A stretch of 11,363 nt of DNA from Armatimonadota bacterium (GTDB lineage: Bacteria; Armatimonadota; Fimbriimonadia; Fimbriimonadales; Fimbriimonadaceae), in contig JAFAFM010000256.1 in NCBI GenBank assembly GCA_023423495.1, forward strand, positions 1 through 11,363, read 5' to 3'. Below the pieces are notes generated by a model, which was given only the letters and a program-made list of their open reading frames with translations, did not search any database and was not told the DNA's origin. This document shows, in pieces, positions 1 through 6,263 of the stretch. The number at the start of each line of letters is the position of its first letter. Position 1 is the first letter of the stretch. The position numbers and the translations under genes are program-made.

Positions 1-219
1 CTACGGGGATGCGTCTTGGTCAGTCTGCGTTCTGCTTTCGGAATATGAGATTGCCCAGCCAATCAGCGCCATCACTCCGCCTGCTCCACCAATCAAAATT
101 CCGGCTGCCATCCAGATTCCGAGGTCGTTTACGTTCTTCAAGCTGAGGAGGATGAAGAGCACGCCAAGTAAGAAGCCCATCCCGCCCATAAACATCATTG
201 CGCTGCCGACAACCTTCAT
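1..219 (-). CDS. small two-helix membrane protein, function unknown
   Basis: A 72-residue protein that I do not recognise. It has two hydrophobic stretches, about residues 7-27 and 34-58, rich in Gly, Met and Leu. They are joined by a short polar turn (KNVND). A charged C-terminal tail (SESRTQTDQDASP) follows. This is the layout of a small helical-hairpin inner-membrane protein, and there is no cleavable signal or catalytic motif. The ATG at 217-219 lacks a clear Shine-Dalgarno sequence, but a good -10 box ends 7 bases before it, which supports both this start and a leaderless transcript. The gene lies 53 bases downstream of the mcsB-like gene on the same strand. The TAG stop is the first codon of the window, so the frame is complete. 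Confidence 0.65.
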   Translation of the reverse strand: MKVVGSAMMFMGGMGFLLGVLFILLSLKNVNDLGIWMAAGILIGGAGGVMALIGWAISYSESRTQTDQDASP

Positions 220-226
220 CCGCTTG

Positions 227-254
227 ATTGTATGACAATGTGAGGGGCCGTCCA
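227..254 (-). promoter_or_regulatory. sigma70-like promoter, probably leaderless
   Basis: Reading the minus strand, TGGACG (254-249, 4 of 6 matches to TTGACA) is separated by 16 bases from TACAAT (232-227, 5 of 6 matches to TATAAT). The -10 box ends exactly 7 bases before the ATG of the small membrane protein. Transcription starting at the usual distance would begin at or next to the A of the ATG, leaving no leader. The boxes are seen; leaderless initiation is inferred. Confidence 0.45.
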
Positions 255-272
255 GTCTGGAAATCTTCGGAC

Positions 273-1298
273 TCAGTCACTGGATTCCAATACGGATCGA
301 ACGTATTCGGATCGCAGGCGGGCAGCTTTTTCCTCGACTCCGGAGGCGTGCAACTCCAAGTGTGTAAGCTGCGCGTCGACCTCTCGTGGGCCAAAATCAA
401 ATCCTTCGATCCCAGCGTATGCTGCCCATCGGGCAAAAGCGAATACTCGCATGGAATCCGCCAGGGACATTTTTCGGGAGCTTAAGGCGAAATCTCTTAC
501 CTGCATAACCCGCTGAATCAAGAGGGGTCGTGGAATCGAAGACCGCGCTTCGCGTTCCTCTCGGATCAGATATTCTGTTGCGCCGACAAATTCGGACAGG
601 CTGCCGCTGACGATGCTGACCTGGACAAACGCCCCAACCGCTCGGCTGCTTTCGCCAAAGAGCCCCCGAGCGACGATTCCCTGCGAAGCCAAAGCCTTAA
701 GAACGGCGGGCAATCGTTTGCTGTGGGCCAAACCGATGAGGTGAAACATGGCGGACAGCCGGTGACCCTTTCCAGCGTTATAGGGAGAGGCTGCCAAGTA
801 CCCAAAGGATGGCGACCAGGCATAGTCAAGTGACCTCCCCAACTGATTGAGGCCTGCATGAGCGATTGCCTGGGCCGTACCTGCCGACCATCCGGCCGTC
901 AGACCTTGGATTCGAAGATGGTCCTCTTCATTTACCATCACGCTCAGCCTTCGATCCTCATCCAAAAGCAAAGCACGACCCGGCTCACTCCACTTGAAGT
1001 CTGGCGATGCCAATCGGCAACCCACCAAATACTCGCGCTCGGCGTTGGAAATGTGTCGATGAACGCCGAACTCCACGCGACTGTCTTTAAGTGATCCCAG
1101 AACTTTCTTCAGAATTGCCTGAAGCTCTTCGGCATCTGCCGCGTGGGGAAACTTGTGCCCCTGAAGATTGCGAAGGTATCGCGAACGGGTGCTGAGAACG
1201 ACATCCGCATGGGGTGCATCCTGGTCCAGCCAAGCTGGAGGAGGCATAGACCGCAGCACCATGCGCTTCCAGGCTTCTGCGGTACCAGTTGTTGACAT
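273..1298 (-). CDS. mcsB: McsB-like protein-arginine kinase (ATP:guanido phosphotransferase family)
   Basis: A 341-residue protein close to the usual McsB length of about 350-360. Family landmarks are in order: an Arg-rich nucleotide-binding stretch (STRSRYLRN, residues 36-44), NAEREYLVGCRLASPDF (85-101), NEEDHLRIQ (123-131), the active-site loop (SPYNAGKGHR, 171-180), RGLFGESS (211-218), and a helical C-terminal part resembling the McsB-specific domain. McsB phosphorylates arginines on proteins, marking them for ClpCP in Bacillota. The odd point is the active-site loop. The family usually reads CPTN-GTG-RAS, whereas this protein has Ser171 in place of Cys, Tyr for Thr and Lys for Thr, though Arg180 is kept. 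Activity is therefore uncertain. The ATG is supported by AAGGA (1307-1311) eight bases upstream, which overlaps the antiporter stop codon, so the two genes are probably co-transcribed. No mcsA, ctsR or clpC is in the window. Confidence 0.85.
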   Translation of the reverse strand: MSTTGTAEAWKRMVLRSMPPPAWLDQDAPHADVVLSTRSRYLRNLQGHKFPHAADAEELQAILKKVLGSLKDSRVEFGVHRHISNAEREYLVGCRLASPDFKWSEPGRALLLDEDRRLSVMVNEEDHLRIQGLTAGWSAGTAQAIAHAGLNQLGRSLDYAWSPSFGYLAASPYNAGKGHRLSAMFHLIGLAHSKRLPAVLKALASQGIVARGLFGESSRAVGAFVQVSIVSGSLSEFVGATEYLIREEREARSSIPRPLLIQRVMQVRDFALSSRKMSLADSMRVFAFARWAAYAGIEGFDFGPREVDAQLTHLELHASGVEEKAARLRSEYVRSVLESSD

Positions 1299-1309
1299 TG
1301 GAGGGTTCC

Positions 1310-2443
1310 TTAGCGTTGCTCGGCGGATGACCTGGTTAGAGCTTTGGCACCCGCGTCTCGAAGCTCGCTGATGATTCCGTCTGTCTCGTCTCGCGGGACG
1401 ATGTAGGACTTCAACGCAAAGTCGGCCATCTCGAGCGCCAACTCCAATTCTCCCATCACGACGCGCTGCATTCCCATTTCCTCAAAGTAAACCGAGTCTG
1501 TTGCACTGTGCGTGCGGACACAGACTTCGATGTCAGGATTCAACTTCCGAGCAATGCCCACGATCTCTCGGATCGACGACTTCGCTGGAGTCGCGACAAT
1601 GAGCAAGCGCGCCGTTCGCAGTCCAGAATGTCGGAGAATTCCCGGGCGTGTGGCATCCCCGAAAACTGTGGAAATGCCTTGGCTCTTCAAGTCTTCGATG
1701 ATGGTTCGGTCGAGATCGACAACCACGTACGGGATTTGCTTCATGCTAAGGGCACGACCGATCGTTGCGCCGACCCTGCCGTAACCAATCATCACCACAT
1801 GATCTCGCATGTGCTGCTCGTGACCTTCCAAGTGAATCTCGTAACTGCGGACCCGCTTTTCGAAGAAGGTTTTGAGCTTAGGGCGCCTATGGAGAAACTT
1901 ATCCCACCAAGCTAATGAGGCGAAGATGGCCGGATTCAATGCGATGGAAATTATGGCAACCGCAAGCAGAATGCTAAGCGCCGATGCCGGCACAAGACCG
2001 AGGCGAATTCCGAGAGTTATCAAGATAAAGGAAAACTCCCCGATTTGAGCGAGGCTGGCCGCGATAAAGAGAGCGGTCGCCAGCGGGAAGCGGAAGAGCA
2101 GAACGATCAGCGCCGCGGCAATGGATTTACCAATGAGGACGATCGCCAGCACGCCTAGAATCTGCAAAGGCTGAGTGAGCAGAATCCGCGGGTCGAACAT
2201 CATCCCCACGGAAACAAAGAATAAAACTGTAAAGACTTCTTGAAGCGGCAGAATCTCAGCACCTGCCTGGTGCGATAGATCCGATTCGCTGATGACAACT
2301 GCGGCAAAAAAGGCACCGAGCGCCGGTGAGACCCCAAACAACTCCGCGGCTCCAAACGCTATTCCCAGGGCCACGGCAGAGACTCCGAGCGTGAAAAGTT
2401 CTCGGGAACCTGTACGCGCGACTCGGCCAAGGAGACGTGGCAC
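1310..2443 (-). CDS. C-terminal part of split YbaL/Kef-type antiporter (membrane half plus RCK domain)
   Basis: A 377-residue frame that begins, by convention, at GTG 2441-2443, six bases after the TAA that ends the upstream part. Residues 15-180 carry the second half of a CPA2 (Na_H_Exchanger) membrane domain, including TGSRELFTL, FALGAFFA-like SPALGAFFAAVV, LFFVSVGMMFDP and ASLAQIGEFSFIL. Residues 215-335 are an RCK/TrkA_N nucleotide-binding domain with GYGRVG (220-225) and an acidic VVVDLD end to the second strand. All of this aligns with the second half of E. coli YbaL. The GTG has AAAGG only two bases before it, too close for a good ribosome binding site, so efficient independent initiation is doubtful. 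Separate expression would need termination-reinitiation at the TAA. Confidence 0.6.
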   Translation of the reverse strand: MPRLLGRVARTGSRELFTLGVSAVALGIAFGAAELFGVSPALGAFFAAVVISESDLSHQAGAEILPLQEVFTVLFFVSVGMMFDPRILLTQPLQILGVLAIVLIGKSIAAALIVLLFRFPLATALFIAASLAQIGEFSFILITLGIRLGLVPASALSILLAVAIISIALNPAIFASLAWWDKFLHRRPKLKTFFEKRVRSYEIHLEGHEQHMRDHVVMIGYGRVGATIGRALSMKQIPYVVVDLDRTIIEDLKSQGISTVFGDATRPGILRHSGLRTARLLIVATPAKSSIREIVGIARKLNPDIEVCVRTHSATDSVYFEEMGMQRVVMGELELALEMADFALKSYIVPRDETDGIISELRDAGAKALTRSSAEQR

Positions 2444-2449
2444 GACCTT

Positions 2450-3040
2450 TTAGCCGATCACCAACATGGCGGCAACAAATGCCGTCACCTTAGTGAGTGT
2501 CCAAACCAGTGTGAGGTAGAAATTACCGTCCTCGGCACCGGCGACCGGCTTACCCCCCAGCGGAACCGTCAATGCAGGTAGCGCGACAAGAGCGACCACC
2601 GTTGCGAGATCCTCTACGATCAGCCAACCAACCGCGATCCGCCCATTTGCCGTCTCAAGTTGGCCACGCTCGGTGACCGCACGGAGCAGCACAACGGTGC
2701 TCGCTACCGACAAGCAAAGCCCGAAAACCAGGCCGGCTCCCCACGTCCAGCCCCAAGTACGCGCGAGCAGCATGCCGAGAATAGTTGCTGTGGCAATTTG
2801 CACGACTGCGCCCGGTACGGCGACTTTTCTCACCGACCAAAGGTCTTTGATTGAAAAATGGAGGCCGACTCCGAACATCAGCAGCGAAACGCCGATTTCT
2901 GAGAGTTGGGAGGCAAGATCAGAGTCAGCAACAAGTCCCGGTGTAAACGGGCCGATTGCCATTCCGGCGACAAGGTAGCCCAACAAAGGCGGCAACTTAA
3001 ATCGGTTCGCGACTAACGCAAACAGAAAGGCGAGCCCCAA
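2450..3040 (-). CDS. N-terminal part of split YbaL/Kef-type antiporter
   Basis: From the first conventional start (TTG 3038-3040) this frame gives 196 residues, ending at TAA 2450-2452. It is the first half of a CPA2 cation/proton antiporter membrane domain: LLGYLVAGMAIGPFTPG, EIGVSLLMFGVGLHFS, FGLCLSVASTVVLLRA, and GWLIVEDLATVVALV with the conserved membrane Asp144. These match E. coli YbaL almost segment by segment. Homology continues upstream of the TTG to an ATA codon at 3080-3082 (QHNTSLIVTIAAG matches HHATPLITTIVGG of YbaL). The TTG would therefore remove 14 residues of the first helix and is unlikely to be the ancestral start. The product alone would lack half of the transport core and the RCK domain. 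Confidence 0.55.
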   Translation of the reverse strand: MGLAFLFALVANRFKLPPLLGYLVAGMAIGPFTPGLVADSDLASQLSEIGVSLLMFGVGLHFSIKDLWSVRKVAVPGAVVQIATATILGMLLARTWGWTWGAGLVFGLCLSVASTVVLLRAVTERGQLETANGRIAVGWLIVEDLATVVALVALPALTVPLGGKPVAGAEDGNFYLTLVWTLTKVTAFVAAMLVIG

Positions 3041-3082
3041 GCCCGCCGCGATGGTTACTATGAGGGAAGTGTTGTGTTGTAT

Positions 3083-3147
3083 CTAACCTAGTATACAGCC
3101 GAGGGTAGCGAACAAGCCCCCCTACGAAAGGTAATCTCACCCCCGAT
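3083..3147. promoter_or_regulatory. divergent promoter region between the antiporter gene and icd
   Basis: Only 65 bases separate the two divergent genes. On the minus strand TATACT (3095-3090, 5 of 6 to the -10 consensus) ends 7 bases before the ATA codon at 3082, the same spacing as for the small membrane protein gene. No good -35 lies at 16-18 bases. On the plus strand TAATCT (3132-3137) ends 10 bases before the icd ATG, with no convincing -35. A GAAAGG at 3126-3131 is too far from the ATG to act as a Shine-Dalgarno sequence. Both -10 boxes are seen; their use is inferred. Confidence 0.35.
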
Positions 3148-4449
3148 ATGGCGACCCCGATTACCCAAACTCCTCAGGGCCTGAACGTGCCCAACGACCC
3201 CATCATTCCGTACATCGAAGGCGACGGAACGGGGCCCGATATTTGGGCAGCGAGCGTTCGTGTATTTGATGCAGCAGTTGAGAAGGCGTTTGGCGGTCAG
3301 AAGAAAGTGGCCTGGAAAGAGACCCTGGCCGGGGAGAAAGCTTTCAACGAAACCGGCAGTTGGCTCCCGGATCAAACGCTTGAAGATTTTAAGCAGTACC
3401 TCGTCGGGATTAAGGGCCCGCTCACAACGCCGGTAGGCGGCGGCATTCGTTCCCTAAATGTCGCTTTGCGTCAAATCCTCGACCTGTACATCTGCCTTCG
3501 GCCGGTACGATGGTTCACCGGAGTTCCTTCTCCAGTTCGTACACCGGAGAAGGTGGATATGGTGATCTTCCGCGAGAACACCGAGGACATCTATGCGGGC
3601 ATCGAGTTTGCCGCCGGATCGGACGAAGCCACTCAAATCCTCGGATTCATTCAAGAAAACTTTCCCAAGATGTTCGACAAGATTCGCTTTGGGACTGCCT
3701 CCAAGAACGCGGAATTTGCGAAGTCCGTGGGGATGGAGCATCAAAGTGAGGCGGATAATCCGGTCGAGGTTGGAGTTGGCCTAAAGCCAGTCTCAAAGCT
3801 GGGCTCCCAACGCCTTATTTACGGAGCAATCAACTACGCCATCCAAAACAACCGAAAGAGTGTCACCCTCGTGCACAAAGGGAACATCATGAAGTTCACC
3901 GAGGGCTCCTTCCGAGATTGGGGCTACATGCTCGCGAAGAATGTGTTCGGTGCAGAAGAAATCGACGGTGGGCCGTGGTGCCGCATCCCTGAAGGGAAAC
4001 CTGGCGCAGGCATTGTCATCAAAGACGCCATCGCCGATATCACCCTTCAACAGGTGTTGACTCGGCCCGAAGACTTTGACGTTATCGCCACTCTCAACCT
4101 TAACGGGGACTATCTGAGCGACGCGCTTGCGGCGCAAGTAGGAGGCATCGGTATCGCTCCTGGTGGAAACATTAACACCATTTCCGGACACGCCATCTTC
4201 GAGGCAACGCACGGCACCGCGCCCAAGTATGCCGGATTGGATAAGGTTAACCCTTGCTCCGTCATCTTGAGCGGTGAAATGATGTTCCGCTACATGGGCT
4301 GGACCGAAGTTGCCGACCTCATCATCAAGGGTGTGGAAGGCGCGATTGCATCCAAGCGCGTAACCTATGACTTCGCACGATTAATGGAAGGCGCAACGGA
4401 GGTCAGATGCTCCGAATTCGGCGACAACATCATCGCGCATATGAGTTAA
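3148..4449 (+). CDS. icd: NADP-dependent isocitrate dehydrogenase
   Basis: A 433-residue enzyme that oxidatively decarboxylates isocitrate to 2-oxoglutarate in the cytosolic TCA cycle. Visible landmarks are YIEGDGTGP (22-30), the isocitrate-binding loop [13 protein letters not shown] (97-109) with Ser102 at the position phosphorylated in E. coli Icd, ICLRPV (115-120), [11 protein letters not shown] (141-151), [19 protein letters not shown] (242-260) and NLNGDYLSD (317-325, metal ligands). NADP preference follows from HGTAPKYAG (355-363, Lys360-Tyr361) and VTYDFARLM (405-413, Tyr407 and Arg411), the residues that read the 2'-phosphate in E. coli. Compared with E. coli there are about 25-30 extra residues between IRFGTASKN (179-187) and GVGLKPVSK (209-217), in the clasp region. 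No aceK is present nearby. No ribosome binding site is evident, and the start is chosen because family homology begins just after it. Confidence 0.96.
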   Translation: MATPITQTPQGLNVPNDPIIPYIEGDGTGPDIWAASVRVFDAAVEKAFGGQKKVAWKETLAGEKAFNETGSWLPDQTLEDFKQYLVGIKGPLTTPVGGGIRSLNVALRQILDLYICLRPVRWFTGVPSPVRTPEKVDMVIFRENTEDIYAGIEFAAGSDEATQILGFIQENFPKMFDKIRFGTASKNAEFAKSVGMEHQSEADNPVEVGVGLKPVSKLGSQRLIYGAINYAIQNNRKSVTLVHKGNIMKFTEGSFRDWGYMLAKNVFGAEEIDGGPWCRIPEGKPGAGIVIKDAIADITLQQVLTRPEDFDVIATLNLNGDYLSDALAAQVGGIGIAPGGNINTISGHAIFEATHGTAPKYAGLDKVNPCSVILSGEMMFRYMGWTEVADLIIKGVEGAIASKRVTYDFARLMEGATEVRCSEFGDNIIAHMS

Positions 4450-4456
4450 AGGAAAA

Positions 4457-4506
4457 GCCGGATTTTCACTAGAGCCGTTGTCCATTTAGTCAGGTGAAAG
4501 TCCGGC
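4457..4506 (+). terminator. strong hairpin after icd (3' stem, possible terminator)
   Basis: Arms 4457-4469 (GCCGGATTTTCAC) and 4494-4506 (GTGAAAGTCCGGC) pair over 13 positions, with one G-U wobble and no other mismatch. They enclose a 24-base loop. The arm begins 7 bases after the icd stop. On the plus strand the stem is followed by AAAA, not by Us, so it is not a classical intrinsic terminator in the icd direction. On the minus strand it is followed by TTTT, but no minus-strand gene reads into it. It may act as a 3'-end stabilising stem. Confidence 0.4.
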
Positions 4507-4532
4507 AAAACCTGAACCAAGTTCCGACGTCT

Positions 4533-4548
4533 TGACACATAGTTGTCA
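4533..4548. repeat. short inverted repeat TGACA-N6-TGTCA at a start codon
   Basis: A perfect 5-base dyad (TGACA 4533-4537, TGTCA 4544-4548) with 6 bases between arms. Its last base is the A of the ATG of the secreted protein gene. The size and position would suit a repressor site covering the transcription or translation start, but dyads this short also occur by chance. Confidence 0.25.
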
Positions 4549-6215
4549 TGAAAATTGTTCTGACCATCGTGTCTCTTTTGGCCGGCATGGTTTTGTGGGG
4601 GCAACGAGCGGCCTTCTCCACGCCAAAAATCTCGTTCGAATTGGTGGCAAAGTCCGAAACCAAGTTTGGAGCGATTCGGCCCTATTCGGAAACGGTTTAC
4701 ACCTACTACGAGCTCAGACCAGACGGCAAGAAGCGGGAGCGCTGGCGGTTAACCCTTCCGGACAAATACAGCCGACACTGGATATCGCCAAGCGGCATTG
4801 TCTGGGTTCAAACCGAAGCGATGGCCGGTCCGGGCGGCTCGGGTCATCTTTGGGCGCGGGACGCTTACGCCGACCTAAAAGGGACTTGGTACCCGCCTGG
4901 CCGGGATCGAACAACCAACGTTCAAGCTGTCTCCCTGCCAAGCGGCGCTGAGCAATTGCGGATGACCGACAAGGATGGATCGGAATACCGCTTCACGATC
5001 ATTCCAACGGTCGACCGCGAGGTCACTCTGTCCAGGAAACTGGATGTGGGGGAGGTGGACCACCTCACCAAAGCCCTTGAGAAACCCCAGAACCCAACGG
5101 ACATCGCATTCACACCTATTGCAGAGACTCCATTTGGAGTGTGGAAGCTATCGCCGAACGGATCCCCAGTCTATATCCGACAGACGCGATCTCAGTCCCA
5201 GATTCCGTTGGCGGATGTGTCAGATGAAATGATTGGTCAAGCGCCGGCACGGGTCACCAAAACACCCTCGGGCAAGTTCCTTTGGTTCACCTTCAAGGAG
5301 TTTGGAGAACCGAGCGAGGCCACGATGGAAGTCCTCCAATACGACGGGACGACCGTGGCAACCGTAGACCTACTAAAGCTCGGGGGGTTCCAAAATGGGG
5401 ACCAAGCAAAGAGGGCGATCCTGTATGGGGATGTACTGTGGAGCAACGGTGGATTGGAAATTCCCGTCGATTCCAACCGGTACCTCACTCCGACGGGAGT
5501 CGAGACGATCAAGTTCGGAGATCGTAGCGGAAGGAAGTTCTTAATCAAGCTCACCCAAGACGGCGAAGCCTATCAGTTGGATGCCCGCGCATCCTTCAAC
5601 CTGGATTCGCGTCCCGAGGTCGCGCAGACAACATTTCCGACGGCAAAACTCGTATCCACCCAAGAAGCTTCATCCCAAGATGGGAAGTTTCGGGCGACGG
5701 CCAAGACTTATGAAGAGAAGGGCAAGGCGATTACTCAGGTCACGCTTGTCGGATATGTGGATGATCCTGTTGAAGGAATCAAGACGGTTCAACTCTTCGA
5801 TATGCCCGCCCCCGCCAAAATTGAAGGATTGCGCGTGTCAAACAGTGGACGAGTCTTCGCTGTAAGTTTCGCGAAGGACCAGCCTGTTGGCGACGAGAAG
5901 ATGGACTTTTGCCTCTTTCACGCTTGGGAGCCTTCTGGGCGGAACATGAGCCTGGACTTGCTCCGGTCGAAATGGTTTCTAAACCTAGATCACGCGCGTT
6001 CGGAATTGAGCATGACCCGCTTCGAAGCTAAGCCCGAGGGTGTTCGCGGTGAAAGAATGGTCGATGGTGTGCCAATTCCGGTATATCCGCTAGAGGAGCT
6101 GACCTTCACGCTTGCTTCAGGCAAAAAGGAAAACCTGTACATTGGCAATGTGAACGAGCATCTGCCGTCGCTCTTCTACTACCGAAGACCAAGCAAGGTG
6201 CCCGGAATTAAGTAG
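4548..6215 (+). CDS. secreted protein of unknown function, 555 residues
   Basis: I do not recognise this family. The N-terminus (MKIVLTIVSLLAGMVLWGQ, then RAAFSTPK) is a signal peptide: Lys2, a hydrophobic core at about 3-18 and a polar end near 20-25. It has no lipobox Cys. The rest, about 530 residues, has no further membrane helix. It alternates short hydrophobic strands with Gly, Pro, Asp and Asn turns and charged loops (for example SGKFLWFTF, YDGTTVATVDLLKL, GRKFLIKLTQDGEAYQLD, NSGRVFAVSFAKD), the texture of a beta-rich, perhaps propeller-like, exported protein. No catalytic or metal motif stands out, and a single Cys remains in the mature part. No Shine-Dalgarno sequence precedes the ATG. 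The signal peptide starting directly at Met1 supports this start. The next gene begins 48 bases after the stop. Confidence 0.75.
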   Translation: MKIVLTIVSLLAGMVLWGQRAAFSTPKISFELVAKSETKFGAIRPYSETVYTYYELRPDGKKRERWRLTLPDKYSRHWISPSGIVWVQTEAMAGPGGSGHLWARDAYADLKGTWYPPGRDRTTNVQAVSLPSGAEQLRMTDKDGSEYRFTIIPTVDREVTLSRKLDVGEVDHLTKALEKPQNPTDIAFTPIAETPFGVWKLSPNGSPVYIRQTRSQSQIPLADVSDEMIGQAPARVTKTPSGKFLWFTFKEFGEPSEATMEVLQYDGTTVATVDLLKLGGFQNGDQAKRAILYGDVLWSNGGLEIPVDSNRYLTPTGVETIKFGDRSGRKFLIKLTQDGEAYQLDARASFNLDSRPEVAQTTFPTAKLVSTQEASSQDGKFRATAKTYEEKGKAITQVTLVGYVDDPVEGIKTVQLFDMPAPAKIEGLRVSNSGRVFAVSFAKDQPVGDEKMDFCLFHAWEPSGRNMSLDLLRSKWFLNLDHARSELSMTRFEAKPEGVRGERMVDGVPIPVYPLEELTFTLASGKKENLYIGNVNEHLPSLFYYRRPSKVPGIK

Positions 6216-6263
6216 CGGCTCACGCCAGCAAGTTTGGAGTTGGCATCAGGTAACGTCCTGCGC

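Larger units (their letters stand above)
1310..3082 (-). pseudogene. ybaL: ybaL/kefB-like monovalent cation:proton antiporter-2 gene with an in-frame stop
   Basis: The two halves above are in one frame: 3082 to 1310 is 591 codons with a single internal TAA at 2450-2452 and no frameshift. E. coli YbaL has MMLVGRRLVPWIMARSAATG at this place and the window has MLVIG-stop-KVVPRLLGRVARTG. One Arg or Lys codon has thus become TAA and all flanking residues are kept. The restored product would be about 589 residues, near the usual 550-590. The position where homologues have their initiator Met is ATA (3080-3082), directly after an in-frame TAG (3083-3085). The intact family is a 12- to 13-helix inner-membrane K+/H+ antiporter gated by a cytosolic RCK domain. 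A recent pseudogene, a real two-polypeptide antiporter, and base-calling error are all possible. Recoding is unlikely because TAA is not a known selenocysteine or pyrrolysine codon. Confidence 0.6.

Noticed and set aside
20..436. Minus-strand open frame of 138 codons overlapping the 72-residue gene and the end of the mcsB-like gene
   Set aside because: It lies in another frame over two better-supported genes, and its translation is Arg-, Pro- and Ser-rich without any protein-like pattern.
1508..1915. Plus-strand open frames opposite the antiporter RCK part
   Set aside because: These are shadows of a strongly homologous minus-strand frame, with no ribosome binding site or recognisable domain.
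2450..2452. TAA in the antiporter gene as a recoded amino acid
   Set aside because: Known bacterial recoding for selenocysteine and pyrrolysine uses TGA and TAG. All other genes here use TAA, TAG or TGA as normal stops, and no downstream recoding hairpin was evident.
3793..4212. Minus-strand open frame of 139 codons inside icd
   Set aside because: It is the reverse of highly conserved icd sequence, and its product has no domain pattern.
4491..4506. GGTGAAAGTCCGGC resembles short conserved boxes of RNase P RNA or cobalamin riboswitches
   Set aside because: The rest of either structure is missing. The bases are explained by pairing with the arm at 4457-4469.
4532..4537. TTGACA taken as a -35 box for the 555-residue gene
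   Set aside because: A -10 box at proper spacing would fall inside the coding region, and none resembling TATAAT is there.
4532..4951. Plus-strand frame of 139 codons at the start of the secreted protein gene
   Set aside because: It overlaps the frame with a signal peptide and has a composition typical of an out-of-frame read.
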